From: Rippkaea orientalis PCC 8801 | GTDB lineage: Bacteria > Cyanobacteriota > Cyanobacteriia > Cyanobacteriales > Microcystaceae | DNA length: 64,000 bases | NCBI RefSeq assembly: GCF_000021805.1 | Contig: NC_011726.1 | Span: 1,116,001 to 1,180,000 of the forward strand | Reading direction: 5' to 3' | Notes under the pieces: generated by a model | Told to the model about the DNA's origin: nothing | What the model saw: the letters and a program-made list of their open reading frames with translations, nothing else | The model's database searches: none | Part shown: positions 8,818 through 18,797 of the stretch, in pieces | How positions within the stretch are numbered: the first letter of the stretch is position 1 | How the letters are laid out: each line of letters starts with the position of its first letter | Translations under genes and position numbers: made by a program

Positions 8818-9419
8818 TCACTTTAATTCAAAATCAGGGGTGATTTCATTAGCAACCACCGCCACTCGTTCTCTGACATTCATCGGGAGTGGAATATAAC
8901 CTAAATTGGGGGACTGTTTTTGTCCTTCATTGAGGGCAAATTGAACCATGGCTTCCATGGCGATCGCTTTATTAGGATCATCATATTTTTTATACAATAA
9001 TATCCAGGTATAAGTCACAATAGGATAGGATTCATCGCCAGGGTTAGACTCAGCAATTTTAGGATCATTCCAGTTAGTAATGTTGCCTAAAAAAATATCA
9101 ACGTAATTGTCTCGCGTTAATTTGAGATTGTCTACTCCAGGCACATTATAGGCTAACACAATACTTCCAGCAGTTGGGGGATTTCTCTGGCTAAAAGGAT
9201 AAACCAGTTTTGATACAAAGGTGCAGGAAAAGACGCACCAGCCCCATTCGCACCAATATTTTGTTGAAAGGGCAAGGTGATGGCTACTGTACTTTGGGAT
9301 TGGCCATTGGGAGATTGAGACTGTTGATTTCCACCACAATCAGTTAGAATCGCCGTTATTCCTAGAATGGATAAGCAACTAACAAGATGTTTCGGCGATG
9401 AACAAATATGACTGATCAT
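8818..9419 (-). pseudogene. Broken pstS (phosphate ABC transporter binding protein)
   Basis: Two overlapping frames together spell parts of a PstS lipoprotein. The N-terminal frame (from ATG 9419) has a signal with lipobox-like cysteine (LTDC, C28) and GANGAGASFPAPLYQNWF. The second frame resumes with PPTAGSIVLAYNVPGVDNLK and DIFLGNITNWNDPKIAESNPG, then jumps to SYPIVTYTWILLYKKYDDP and the normal C-terminus LGYIPLPMNV...TPDFELK. Against the usual PstS order, two internal pieces are gone: the first phosphate-binding part after NWF, lost with a frameshift near 9180-9195, and the second lobe between SNPG and SYPIV. With both ligand-binding parts absent it cannot bind phosphate. It sits beside a set of exported phosphoesterase-like genes. 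Confidence 0.85.
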
Positions 9420-9727
9420 ACTGGAATACTTACTCGTCTAATTTCTCTCCTAAAGTTTAGTATAAAAATTTTAATTGAGATTGATCAATCAACAAAAAAA
9501 ATATAATCTTCACTCAATAATCTCTTGATAACTTTTTCTTAAACTAAACATAATATAAATAGTTTTCTAAAAGCAATTATCGTCAGTATTGCCATACTAT
9601 AGTAATCAGTAATCATTGATATTGCCCGTTCTCTCTGTGAACTGTATAATTTATTTTGTGTGATACTTATTGTACAATTGTTGATGTTATCAGCAGTTGT
9701 TTCTTTGCTTCTGCTCATTGTTGATAT
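9420..9727. other. Intergenic region, no gene seen
   Basis: About 300 AT-rich bases between the divergently read pstS remnant and the GDPD gene. The first part holds the former pstS promoter and a good ribosome binding site (AGGAGA on the minus strand). A 65-codon minus-strand frame at 9539-9736 has no recognisable content and I do not call it. Confidence 0.5.
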
Positions 9728-9757
9728 TTTAACCATGTCTTAAAATTAATGTAACCT
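9728..9757 (+). promoter_or_regulatory. Pho-box-like triple repeat before the GDPD gene
   Basis: Three 8-bp units with exact 3-bp spacers: TTTAACCA, CTTAAAAT and TGTAACCT. Against the cyanobacterial Pho-box unit PyTTAAPyPy(T/A) they match 8, 6 and 7 of 8 positions. The array ends 63 bases before ATG 9821. This is the arrangement bound by SphR/PhoB-type regulators under phosphate starvation. The genome is AT-rich, so chance is possible; the downstream gene function supports the call. Confidence 0.55.
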
Positions 9758-9820
9758 ACAGATAAAAAATCTCCTCTAGGATTAATTTCTGAAATTGTTT
9801 TTAGAAAATTGATAATCTTT

Positions 9821-11080
9821 ATGAATTTTTTAGCTTCTTCTGTTCAAAATTGTGGTTTCCTTATATTAGGAACGGCCTTTTTATCTTTGATGCCAACGAA
9901 TCCATTATTAGCTTCATCCCTTAATACGTTAAATGGTCAGACTCCTATTGTCATCGGACATCGAGGCGCAAGTGGCTATCTTCCTGAACATACCTTAGAA
10001 GCTTATGAGTTAGCAATTGAAATGGGGGCTGATTTTATTGAACCCGATCTTGTTTCCACACTTGATGGCGTTTTAATTGCTCGTCACGAAGTCAATATTA
10101 CGGATACAACCAACGTCGCTGATTTCCCCGAATTTGCCGATCGCTTCACCACAAAAGTCATTGATGGCGTAACAGAAACTGGGTGGTTTGCCGATGATTT
10201 TACCTTAGCTGAAATTAAGCAACTGGGGGCAGTACAACGAGTTCCTTTTCGGGATCAATCCTATAATGGGTTGTTTGAAATTCCCACCCTTGAAGAAATT
10301 ATTAATTTAGTCAAACAAGTCGAAGCGGATACAGGCCAACAAATTGGGATTTATCCTGAAACCAAACACCCTACCTATCATGATTCTGTGGGGTTATCCT
10401 TAGAAGAAACCCTCGTTCAAACCTTAGTTAATAATGACTTTACCGATCCTGATCGCGTTTTTATTCAGTCCTTTGAAGTGGGTAACTTACAGGAACTTAA
10501 TACGCTAATTGATGTGCCATTAGTACAACTTTTAGATGCACAAGGTATTGCCTTAGATGGCACGTTAATTGAAACCCAACCCTACGATTTTGTAGTAAGT
10601 GGAGATCCTCGAACTTATGGAGATTTACGAACCCCTACGGGACTAGATGAAATCGCTACCTACGCTGACGGAATTGGTCCTTGGAAACGGATGATTGTCT
10701 CGGTTCAAGGAGTAGATAATAACGGAGATGGACAAGCAGATGATGTTAATGGTGATGGGTTAGTCAATGATGCTGATAGAACTTTGCTTCCTCCAACTTC
10801 CTTGGTTAATGATGCTCATGCGGCCGGTTTATTAGTCCATCCCTATACTTTTCGTGATGAAGATCTTTACTTAGCAGCAGACTATAATGGCGACCCTAAA
10901 TTGGAGTACGAACAGTTCTTTAATCTAGGGGTTGATGGTTTGTTTACTGATTTTCCTGATACGGGAGTTGCTGGTCGTAATCAATTTTTGGCTTCTGTTC
11001 CTGAACCGAATACCATCGCTGGTTTATCGTTATTGGGACTGTCTGCTTTAGCAAAAAAACGTCGTCAATCTCAAGATTAA
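9821..11080 (+). CDS. Exported glycerophosphodiester phosphodiesterase, PEP-CTERM
   Basis: Hydrolyses glycerophosphodiesters to glycerol-3-phosphate and an alcohol. ATG 9821 is preferred over an upstream TTG; 419 residues. Signal peptide at about 1-32. The GDPD domain shows [20 protein letters not shown] (H47, R48, E56), the metal pair FIEPDL (E74, D76), the second histidine ARHE (H89), YPETKHP, and the C-terminal FTDFPDTG. An insert at about residues 300-325 has two DxNGDG-type loops ([16 protein letters not shown]), which look like calcium-binding loops. The C-terminus [20 protein letters not shown] plus a basic tail is a PEP-CTERM signal, so it is probably held at the cell surface. The Pho-box-like array lies before it; the next gene follows in 86 bases. 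Confidence 0.92.
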   Translation: MNFLASSVQNCGFLILGTAFLSLMPTNPLLASSLNTLNGQTPIVIGHRGASGYLPEHTLEAYELAIEMGADFIEPDLVSTLDGVLIARHEVNITDTTNVADFPEFADRFTTKVIDGVTETGWFADDFTLAEIKQLGAVQRVPFRDQSYNGLFEIPTLEEIINLVKQVEADTGQQIGIYPETKHPTYHDSVGLSLEETLVQTLVNNDFTDPDRVFIQSFEVGNLQELNTLIDVPLVQLLDAQGIALDGTLIETQPYDFVVSGDPRTYGDLRTPTGLDEIATYADGIGPWKRMIVSVQGVDNNGDGQADDVNGDGLVNDADRTLLPPTSLVNDAHAAGLLVHPYTFRDEDLYLAADYNGDPKLEYEQFFNLGVDGLFTDFPDTGVAGRNQFLASVPEPNTIAGLSLLGLSALAKKRRQSQD

Positions 11081-11101
11081 TTAATTGAGTTTTATCTAGT
11101 T

Positions 11102-11118
11102 GGTGGGCATTGCCCACC
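11102..11118. repeat. Perfect GGTGGGCATTGCCCACC palindrome
   Basis: Two 8-bp arms with a single central base, 21 bases after the GDPD stop. This short palindrome occurs again in the window after two other PEP-CTERM genes and in many cyanobacterial genomes. It could form a hairpin in the transcript. Confidence 0.7.
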
Positions 11119-11165
11119 CTACCCTCTTATTCGTTATGATGTACAATATTAGAAGATAAAAACCC

Positions 11166-12539
11166 ATGAAAAGTAACAATAGTTTACTCTTTTCTTGCCT
11201 TAGTTTAACTATATCAGTAACCCTTACTTTATTATCTTCTATGGCACAAGCTGCCTCTACATTTCGGATTGCTACCTACAATACATCCTTGAGTCCGAAT
11301 GCTCAAAATGCGTTAATTCAAGCTTTATTGATCGCCCCTAATGACCCTGAATATAATACCGATCCTTTGGCAATTCAAGCTCGTCAAATCGCGGAAGTTA
11401 TTCAACGCATTGATCCCGATATTATTCTCCTTAACGAGTTTAATTACGATCCTAATAATCCAACTTTAGCTGCTGAGTTATTTCAACAAAATTATCTTTC
11501 AGTCGGTCAAAATATTTCTGGAAATTCTGCCGCTAATCCGATTAATTTTGCCGAATTTTTTGTGAGTCCTATTTCAACAACCGATCCCTTTAATACGGGG
11601 ATTGCTTCAGGATTTGATTTAGATAATAATGGTTTAATTGTCACCACACCAGGAACCCCAGGTTATGCCGGAGATGCGTGGGGATTTGGCAATTATCCGG
11701 GTCAATATGGGATGGTGATTTATTCTAAGTATTCTATTCTCGAAGAAGAAGCGCGTACCTTCCAAAATTTCTTGTGGTTAGATATGCCAGCAAATTTATT
11801 AACAGATATTACAGGTAATGACCCCGATGACTGGTATACCGATGAGGAAGCCGCTTTATTTCCCCTTTCTTCTAAGAGTCATTGGGACATTCCTATTGAG
11901 GTTAATGGTGAAATTATTCACGTTTTAGCCAGCCATCCTACTCCCCCAGTTTTTGATGGAACAGAAGACCGCAATGGACGAAGAAACTATGATGAAATTC
12001 GTCTTTGGAATGACTATATTACCCCGAGCCAAAGTAATTATATTTATGATGATAATGGGGTATTTGGAGGGCTTGAACCTGGAGCAAAATTTGTTATAAT
12101 GGGTGATCAAAATGCTGATCCTAATGATGGGGATAGTGTACCCGGTGCAATCAATCAACTATTAGATAATCCTCTAGTCAATACCAGTCAAACACCTTCT
12201 AGCTTGGGAGCAGTGGAAGCAGCTATTAGCCAAGCAGGAGTGAATAATAATCATACAGGAGATCCTGCTTATGATACGGCTGATTTTGGAGATTTGCCGC
12301 CCTTTGGAGCAGGAAATCTAAGGGTTGATTATGTCCTTCCTTCTAGTAATTTAGGGATTATAGATGGTGAAGTTTTCTGGCCAACTAATAACAACTCTTT
12401 GTCTTCTTTAAATACGGCTTCTGATCATCATGCCGTGGTTTTGAATGTAACTACTTCTGTCCCTGAACCCGCGACAGGTTTAGGCATTTTTAGTCTAGGA
12501 ATTTTAGGTTTATTTAGTAAAAGAAAACAGAAATCCTAG
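11166..12539 (+). CDS. Exported endonuclease/exonuclease/phosphatase family protein, PEP-CTERM
   Basis: A 457-residue secreted member of the EEP (DNase I-like) superfamily, which hydrolyses phosphodiesters or phosphomonoesters. Signal peptide at about 1-30 (LLSSMAQAAS). Domain motifs in order: RIATYNTSL, the metal glutamate in DPDIILLNEFNYD, GQYGMVIYSK, the HVLASHPTPP histidine, VIMGDQNADPNDGDS, and the terminal SDHHAVVLNV. These are the canonical EEP active-site elements. The end SVPEPATGLGIFSLGILGLFSKR is a PEP-CTERM sorting signal. It lies 86 bases after the GDPD gene on the same strand and may share its promoter. Extracellular DNA or other phosphate esters are plausible substrates; the exact one cannot be read from the sequence. 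Confidence 0.9.
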   Translation: MKSNNSLLFSCLSLTISVTLTLLSSMAQAASTFRIATYNTSLSPNAQNALIQALLIAPNDPEYNTDPLAIQARQIAEVIQRIDPDIILLNEFNYDPNNPTLAAELFQQNYLSVGQNISGNSAANPINFAEFFVSPISTTDPFNTGIASGFDLDNNGLIVTTPGTPGYAGDAWGFGNYPGQYGMVIYSKYSILEEEARTFQNFLWLDMPANLLTDITGNDPDDWYTDEEAALFPLSSKSHWDIPIEVNGEIIHVLASHPTPPVFDGTEDRNGRRNYDEIRLWNDYITPSQSNYIYDDNGVFGGLEPGAKFVIMGDQNADPNDGDSVPGAINQLLDNPLVNTSQTPSSLGAVEAAISQAGVNNNHTGDPAYDTADFGDLPPFGAGNLRVDYVLPSSNLGIIDGEVFWPTNNNSLSSLNTASDHHAVVLNVTTSVPEPATGLGIFSLGILGLFSKRKQKS

Positions 12540-12684
12540 ATAAAATATGTCAAGCATTATATTTGATTAGATAAAAGGCTAGGTGATCACTACCCCCAAC
12601 AACTATCTGATTAAACTATTAGTCCTTTGATGGGAAATTTCCGCCCACAATATTAACCTAATTATTTAACATTTTGGGAGTTTT

Positions 12685-14190
12685 ATGGAAACTGCAAAAC
12701 GCTTCTTTTCTGCATTAATTAGTACCTTGACGTTATCGGTTTTAACAGATCAAACGGCTCACGCTGTTTCCTTTGTTAATAACATTGTTATTTCGTCTGA
12801 TCAAACCGATTTAAGTGGTGAACCCGATGGACTAAATGGTAATCGCTTAGCTGGAATTTTTTCTGATCTTTATTATGATCGTAGCAATAATGTTTATTAT
12901 GGTTTAAGCGATGCTGGTCCCGGTGGTGGAACTGTTTCTTTTAACACCAAAGTTCAAAAATTCACCCTAGATGTTAATCCTAATACTGGGGAAATTAGCA
13001 ATTTTAATTTACTCGATACGATTCTATTTACTGACAATGGTCAAAACTTGAATGGATCAGATCCTAGCTTCCTCAATGGAGATAGTTCAGTTCTGGGATT
13101 AAGTTTTGATCCCGAAGGGTTTGTCGTGGCTCCTAATGGTCATTTTTACGTCTCAGATGAATATGGACCCTCTGTCTATGAATTTTTGCCAGATGGGTCA
13201 TTTTTACGCGCTTTAACGACTCCTGATAACCTGATTCCTAAAAACAATACTACCCCCAATTATGTTGATGGACGTGGTACGATTACCACAGGTCGTCAGG
13301 ATGGTCGTGGATTTGAAGGATTAGCAATTAGTCCTGATGGGACACAATTATTTGCGATGTTACAAGCTCCTTTAGTTAACGAAGGAAACGCTAATGATGG
13401 ACGACTTAGTGCTAATTTAAGAATTGTTGAATTTGATACCACCACAGGAACCAGTACCGCTCAATATATTTATCAGTTAGAAAGTTTGATTGATATTAAT
13501 AATCGTATCCCTGGAACCAGCAATGATTTTCCAGCAACCAGTCAAGGAAGAAACATTGGAATTAGTGCCATTACTGCGATTAATGAGGCAGAATTTTTGG
13601 TAATAGAAAGGGATAATCGAGGGTTTGGGGTTGCTGCACCAACGACTACTGATATTGCTGATAATCCTGTGGGAACTAAGCGAGTTTATCACATTGATAT
13701 CACTGGAGCAACGGATGTTAGTGGTCTTAGTTTAGCAGGAACAAGTACGTTACCAGGTGGGGTAATTCCTGTAACAAAATCGCTGTTTCTCGATCTCCAA
13801 AGTGAATTAGAAACGGCCGGACAATTGGTCACAGAAAAACTAGAAGGATTAGCCATTGGACCCCAATTAAATGATGGAAGTTACGCTCTTTTAGTGGGAA
13901 CAGATAATGATTTTAGTGCGACTCAAGATAGTAATGATGTTCAATTTGATGTCTGTACTAATGCGTTGACAACTAATCCTCTTGCTGAATCTCAACAAGT
14001 TCCGATTAATACTCCGTGTCCTCTCGATTCCCAAAACAATCCCATGAGTTTAATTCCCACCTATCTCTATTCTTTCAAAGCAGATGTTCCTAATTTTGTC
14101 CCCTTACAAACTGTTCCAGAACCCAGTGTAATCCTCGGAATAATTAGCTTAGGGTTAGGTGGGTTGCTTCTTAAAAAAACTAATACTTAA
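12685..14190 (+). CDS. Phytase-like esterase domain protein, PEP-CTERM
   Basis: A 501-residue exported protein with the 'esterase-like activity of phytase' domain, a beta-propeller-like fold. Signal peptide at about 1-28. Domain signatures: LAGIFSDLYYDRSNNVYYGLSDAGP, SFDPEGFVVAPNGHFYVSDEYGP, GFEGLAISPDGTQLFAMLQ, EFLVIERDNRGFG, and EGLAIGPQLNDGSYALLVGTDNDFS. The conserved acidic residues in DPEG, SDEYGP and RGFEG probably bind calcium and phosphate. The C-terminus QTVPEPSVILGIISLGLGGLL plus KKT is a PEP-CTERM signal. ATTAACCT and TTTAACAT lie 20-30 bases before the ATG and resemble single Pho-box units, but with 5-bp spacing. Substrate is unproven. Confidence 0.88.
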   Translation: METAKRFFSALISTLTLSVLTDQTAHAVSFVNNIVISSDQTDLSGEPDGLNGNRLAGIFSDLYYDRSNNVYYGLSDAGPGGGTVSFNTKVQKFTLDVNPNTGEISNFNLLDTILFTDNGQNLNGSDPSFLNGDSSVLGLSFDPEGFVVAPNGHFYVSDEYGPSVYEFLPDGSFLRALTTPDNLIPKNNTTPNYVDGRGTITTGRQDGRGFEGLAISPDGTQLFAMLQAPLVNEGNANDGRLSANLRIVEFDTTTGTSTAQYIYQLESLIDINNRIPGTSNDFPATSQGRNIGISAITAINEAEFLVIERDNRGFGVAAPTTTDIADNPVGTKRVYHIDITGATDVSGLSLAGTSTLPGGVIPVTKSLFLDLQSELETAGQLVTEKLEGLAIGPQLNDGSYALLVGTDNDFSATQDSNDVQFDVCTNALTTNPLAESQQVPINTPCPLDSQNNPMSLIPTYLYSFKADVPNFVPLQTVPEPSVILGIISLGLGGLLLKKTNT

Positions 14191-14344
14191 TTAATCACTG
14201 ATTAAGTAAATAGTAATTAAGAAACTAAGTTAAGCGGGTTTTTTCAAAATACTTGTAATAATTGAAGTGATGAGAAAAATCTGCTTTTACCAATTCTTGC
14301 AACTCATTTTGTGTGACTACTTACTAATAACTATTGACTTCATT

Positions 14345-15577
14345 ATGCAAAAATTAAACTTTAATTCTTTGTTGAATATTGGACTATTAAGCGGTGTCAT
14401 TCTTGGACTCGTTAATCTCCAACCAATTCAAGCATCTTCTTTGCAATTAAATTTTATTGGTCAATCGATTATTCCAACGGGAACCCCTTTTGCCGGAACA
14501 ATTATTGGAGGTCTATCAGGAATTGACTATGATCCTATTTCAGATATTTATTATGTCAATTCTGATGATCGCAGTTCTGCTGCACGATTTTATACAGTAA
14601 CATTAGATTTAACTCAATTTAATGATACAGGAATTAACACTGGTGTCACCTTTACGGATGTTACTACCCTATTGCAACCTAACGGTCAACCATTCGTTGC
14701 CAATAGTCTTGATCCCGAAGACATTGTGTTAGTTAATGGCAATGTTTATATCCCCTCAGAAGGAGAAGTTTCTGCCACTCGAATTGTTGACCCATTTGTC
14801 AATCGCTTTGATGTTAGTACAGGCCAACAAAATCAAGCTTTGCCAATTCCTGATCAATTTCTTCCCGCACCGAATACCATCCCAACAACCAGTGGTGTCC
14901 GTAATAATTTAGCCTTAGAAAGTTTAACCGTTACTCCTGATTTAAACTATCTATTTACCGCTACTGAAAATGCCTTAGTACAAGATGGACTCGAAGCAAC
15001 CCTGAGTAATGGTAGTTCCGTGCGGATTTTGCAGTATGATCTAACCACGGGAGATGCGATCGCCCAATTTATCTATCATACTGACCCCGTAGCCCTTCCC
15101 CCTAACCCTCCAGGTCAATTCAATACCAATGGATTAGTGGATTTATTAGCCTTAGATAATAGTGGGGAGCGATTTTTAGCCTTAGAACGGTCTTTTTCTG
15201 TGGGTGCAGTGGGAACACCCGGAAATACAGGTAATACGCTCAAACTGTATGAGGTTTCTCTAGCAGATGCGACCGATATTAGTGGATTATCTTCGATTAG
15301 TGGACAGTCTAACCTGATTCCTGCTCAAAAAACCCTGCTTTTGGATTTAACCGACTTGGGTATTCCCATTGATAACATCGAGGGATTAACCTTTGGCGAA
15401 ACGCTGCCTAACGGTAATCGTTCTTTGGTGTTAGTGAGTGATAATAATTTTAATCCGCTTCAATTTACCCAATTCTTAGCTTTTGAAGTGGAATCTGTCT
15501 CTGTCCCTGAACCATCCTCTGTTTTAGGATTGGGTTTCTTAGGACTCTTAGGTCTGTGGCGACGTAATAAATCTTAA
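14345..15577 (+). CDS. Second phytase-like esterase domain protein, PEP-CTERM
   Basis: A 410-residue paralogue-like neighbour of the preceding gene. ATG 14345 (MQKLNFNSLLNIGLLSG) gives a proper signal peptide ending near LQPIQASS; longer in-frame starts at 14267/14270 would put 26 extra residues in front. Domain signatures: GGLSGIDYDPISDIYYVNSDDRS, SLDPEDIVLVNGNVYIPSEG, LALESLTVTPDLNYLFTATENAL, RFLALERSFS, and IEGLTFGETLPNGNRSLVLVSDNNF. The C-terminus SVPEPSSVLGLGFLGLLGLW plus RRNKS is a PEP-CTERM signal. It is 154 bases after the first phytase-like gene on the same strand, completing a run of four exported phosphoesterase-like genes. Confidence 0.88.
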   Translation: MQKLNFNSLLNIGLLSGVILGLVNLQPIQASSLQLNFIGQSIIPTGTPFAGTIIGGLSGIDYDPISDIYYVNSDDRSSAARFYTVTLDLTQFNDTGINTGVTFTDVTTLLQPNGQPFVANSLDPEDIVLVNGNVYIPSEGEVSATRIVDPFVNRFDVSTGQQNQALPIPDQFLPAPNTIPTTSGVRNNLALESLTVTPDLNYLFTATENALVQDGLEATLSNGSSVRILQYDLTTGDAIAQFIYHTDPVALPPNPPGQFNTNGLVDLLALDNSGERFLALERSFSVGAVGTPGNTGNTLKLYEVSLADATDISGLSSISGQSNLIPAQKTLLLDLTDLGIPIDNIEGLTFGETLPNGNRSLVLVSDNNFNPLQFTQFLAFEVESVSVPEPSSVLGLGFLGLLGLWRRNKS

Positions 15578-15605
15578 ATACTTTGTTATTGAGATCAAAA
15601 ATGAA

Positions 15606-15761
15606 TTAAACAGGAGGAAACCATTCTTTTAACTCCTCAATTAAATTGTCAAAATCTAACTGTTCTAATTGACGAGTTTTCAAACAGCTAACGGTTGCCG
15701 CTAGCCACTGATCATATTCAGTTTCATACAGTTTCTGCCAAGATAAGGGTTGTACTGTCAT
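15606..15761 (-). pseudogene. Truncated DUF29 family gene
   Basis: A 51-codon frame from ATG 15761 to TAA 15606 reads SWQKLYETEYDQWLAATV and LEQLDFDNLIEELKEW, which is the N-terminal third of DUF29, a family of about 130-150 residues common in cyanobacteria. It stops right after the LIEELKEW segment, so the helical remainder is missing. It is either a remnant or a short derivative. It lies just downstream of secA on the same strand. Confidence 0.6.
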
Positions 15762-15813
15762 AGTTTTCAATGCTTAGTAAGGGTCAACGGCCGTTAACCC
15801 CTACTGCTATTTT

Positions 15814-18621
15814 TTAAACGGTTTGGGGTTGTCCTTGGGGTTGGAATTGGAAGAGAGAATACACCACATTGCGACGGATATCGATCATCATTTCCAAGAA
15901 CATCTCATACCCCTCCTGTTTATACTCAATTAAGGGGTCTTGTTGACCGTATCCCCGTAAGCCAATGGACTCCCGTAGGGCATCCATGGTCTGGAGGTGT
16001 TCACGCCACAGGGTATCTATTTGTTGCAAAATAAAAAACCGTTCCGCTTCACGCATGAGCCCTGGACGAATCTGATCCACCTCATATTCTTTGATATCGT
16101 AGGCTTTTCGTACTTCTTCATGCAAAAAGATCTTCATCTCACTGACGGTCATATCCTCCATATCTTGGGGAGTCACATCTTTGAGAAGATAGACAAATTC
16201 TTTGACTTTTCCGACTAAATTGGGGATATCCCACTCTTCGGGGGGTAATTCGGGGTTAACGTAAGCATCGACAATTTCATCCATTGTCTTTTCGGCGTAT
16301 TGCAAGACCTGTTCTTTGAGGTCTAACCCTTCAAGAACCCGACGGCGTTCTGCATAGATAGCGCGGCGTTGGTTATTCATGACCTCATCGTACTCAAACA
16401 CCTGCTTACGGGTATCGTAGTAGAAGGTTTCCACCTTTTTCTGAGCCCCTTCGAGGGAACGGGTCAGCATTTGGGACTCGATGGGCATATCTTCTTCCAC
16501 GCGGAAGGCGTTCATCAACCCGGCCACGCGATCGCCCCCAAAAATCCGCAATAGGTTATCCTCTAAACTGAGGAAGAATTTCGTCGATCCGGGGTCGCCT
16601 TGTCGTCCCGCCCGTCCCCGTAACTGGTTATCGATACGTCGAGACTCATGGCGTTCTGTTCCGATCACATGGAGCCCCCCCAGTTCAACCACTTCGTCAT
16701 GTTCTTGATCGGTGACGGTTTCGTACGTCTTACGAATCGCTTTGTACACTACCCGTAATTTTTCTACCACTGAGTCATCAGTGGGGGCATTTTCCGAGGC
16801 AATGGCGATCTTTTCTTCGGCTTCAAGTTCGGTTAAGCTTTGCTGTCCGTACTGTTCAACGGCAAATTTCACCGCTTCTTTGAGGATTTCCTCAGTTTCT
16901 TGGGACATTTTGGTGGGGAAGATGTCCGCATCAGAAGGACTCCAATTTTTCCCTTTTTTCTTGCTTGTTCCGAAGCCTTGGGGACGACGACCGCCATTGC
17001 CAGACACTCCCGCCATCAAATCATCGTCTTCAGGCATGACAATTTGAGGCATCAGGTATTCCCGAATTTTCAGGCGGGCCATGTAGTCGGCATTTCCCCC
17101 TAAAATGATATCCGTTCCTCGTCCTGCCATGTTGGTTGCAATGGTCACAGCCCCTTTGCGTCCCGCTTGGGCGACAATTTCTGATTCGCGTTCCACGTTT
17201 TCAGGACGGGCATTTAATAGATTATGGTGGATTTTCTTCTGCTGGAGTAATTTGGAGAGAACTTCTGATTTTTCGACGCTGGTGGTTCCTACGAGGATCG
17301 GTCGTCCTTGATGGTGTAATTCTTCAACTTCTCCGGCTACGGCTTGCCATTTGGCATCTTCTGTCTTGTAGACGACATCGGGGAGATCGTAGCGTCGGGA
17401 GATGCGATTGGTGGGAATAATGGTAACTTGGAGGTTGTAGACTTTTTCGAGTTCCGTTTCTTCGGTTTTGGCGGTTCCCGTCATCCCTGAGAGTTTGGGA
17501 TACAGCAAGAAAAAGTTTTGATAGGTAATAGTGGCTAAGGTCTGGGTTTCCCGTTGAATTTCTACCCCTTCTTTCGCTTCGATCGCTTGGTGAAGTCCAT
17601 CACTCCAGCGTCGTCCAGGGAGTACCCGTCCTGTAAATTCGTCTACAATGACAATTTCATTGTTACGAATCATGTAGTTCACATCTTTGGTAAAGAGTTC
17701 TTTCGCTTTGATGGCGTTGAAGATATAATGTGCCCAAGGGTTGTCTTGATCGTAGAGGTCTTGAACGTTTAGTAGCTGTTCGGCTTTCTCGAACCCTGCA
17801 TCGGTCATCAGGACGTTACGCGCTTTTTCATCGACTTCGTAGTCACCGGGGTCGTCTTCGCTTTCCTGTTTGAGTAATTGGGCTGCGATCGCGGCTGCTT
17901 GTAGATATTTCTCTGTCGGTCGTTCAACTTGGCCAGAAATAATCAGGGGGGTTCGGGCTTCATCGATGAGAATGGAGTCTACTTCGTCAATAATACAGTA
18001 ATTAAAGGGTCTTTGAACGACTTCAGCCATGGCGGTGGCCATGTTGTCCCGCAGGTAGTCGAACCCTAGTTCGCTGTTGGTGGTGTAGGTGATGTCACAG
18101 CCGTAGTTTTTCTTGCGTTCTTCGGGGTTCATTCCCCCTTGAATAAGGCCGACGCTGAGTCCTAAAAAGCGGTGAACTTGTCCCATCCATTCGGCATCCC
18201 GACGCGCTAGGTAGTCGTTGACGGTGACGACGTGGACTCCTTTTCCTGTTAGTCCATTGAGATAGGCCGGTAAGGTAGCAACGAGGGTTTTTCCTTCCCC
18301 TGTTTTCATTTCCGCAATTTGTCCTTTGTGGAGGACGATCCCGCCGAGTAATTGTACATCAAAGTGGCGCATCCCTAAGACGCGAATACCGGCCTCTCGG
18401 ACAACGGCAAAGGCTTCGGGGAGGATTTCGTCTAAAATATCTTCTAATTCTTCGTCGTTTCTCGCTTTATCAAGGGCTTCTCTAAATTCTACCGTCTTAT
18501 ATTTCAGTTCTTCGTCAGACAGTTTTTGGATCTCTTCTTCGAGTAGGTTAACTTCTGTAACGAAGGGTTGGAATTTTTTGAGTTTGCGGGCGTTGGGATC
18601 GCCAAATAGGGTCTTAAGCAT
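15814..18621 (-). CDS. secA: Preprotein translocase ATPase SecA
   Basis: Motor ATPase that drives proteins through SecYEG at the plasma and thylakoid membranes. The 935 residues are of normal length. Seen: Walker A in [36 protein letters not shown], Walker B in [19 protein letters not shown], the preprotein cross-linking region, [35 protein letters not shown], and the helical wing/scaffold with [18 protein letters not shown] cyanobacterial insert with a Gly/Lys-rich stretch ([21 protein letters not shown]) is present. The C-terminal SecB-binding zinc finger is absent, as usual in cyanobacteria. The many plus-strand open frames across this gene are shadows. Confidence 0.97.
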   Translation of the reverse strand: MLKTLFGDPNARKLKKFQPFVTEVNLLEEEIQKLSDEELKYKTVEFREALDKARNDEELEDILDEILPEAFAVVREAGIRVLGMRHFDVQLLGGIVLHKGQIAEMKTGEGKTLVATLPAYLNGLTGKGVHVVTVNDYLARRDAEWMGQVHRFLGLSVGLIQGGMNPEERKKNYGCDITYTTNSELGFDYLRDNMATAMAEVVQRPFNYCIIDEVDSILIDEARTPLIISGQVERPTEKYLQAAAIAAQLLKQESEDDPGDYEVDEKARNVLMTDAGFEKAEQLLNVQDLYDQDNPWAHYIFNAIKAKELFTKDVNYMIRNNEIVIVDEFTGRVLPGRRWSDGLHQAIEAKEGVEIQRETQTLATITYQNFFLLYPKLSGMTGTAKTEETELEKVYNLQVTIIPTNRISRRYDLPDVVYKTEDAKWQAVAGEVEELHHQGRPILVGTTSVEKSEVLSKLLQQKKIHHNLLNARPENVERESEIVAQAGRKGAVTIATNMAGRGTDIILGGNADYMARLKIREYLMPQIVMPEDDDLMAGVSGNGGRRPQGFGTSKKKGKNWSPSDADIFPTKMSQETEEILKEAVKFAVEQYGQQSLTELEAEEKIAIASENAPTDDSVVEKLRVVYKAIRKTYETVTDQEHDEVVELGGLHVIGTERHESRRIDNQLRGRAGRQGDPGSTKFFLSLEDNLLRIFGGDRVAGLMNAFRVEEDMPIESQMLTRSLEGAQKKVETFYYDTRKQVFEYDEVMNNQRRAIYAERRRVLEGLDLKEQVLQYAEKTMDEIVDAYVNPELPPEEWDIPNLVGKVKEFVYLLKDVTPQDMEDMTVSEMKIFLHEEVRKAYDIKEYEVDQIRPGLMREAERFFILQQIDTLWREHLQTMDALRESIGLRGYGQQDPLIEYKQEGYEMFLEMMIDIRRNVVYSLFQFQPQGQPQTV

Positions 18622-18797
18622 AGGTGTTCTTTTAGTATTTATTTTAACTTCTTACGGTTTAGTGTACCTTAAAGGTCGATTTTCCCTGCAAAACTGGACA
18701 CTGAGAATTTTGGGAGAAGCTATTTGTTATTGTATCTCTTAAGTTGGTAAAACTTCAATTGACCTGAGTTTATAGCAAACCTAAACGCGATTTCATA

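Noticed and set aside
9539-9736. 65-codon minus-strand frame between the pstS remnant and the GDPD gene
   Set aside because: No ribosome binding site or recognisable content, and its 5' end runs into the Pho-box-like repeats.
15997-18742. Many plus-strand open frames of 60-140 codons across secA
   Set aside because: They are antisense shadows of a strongly coding minus-strand gene; none has family-like content.
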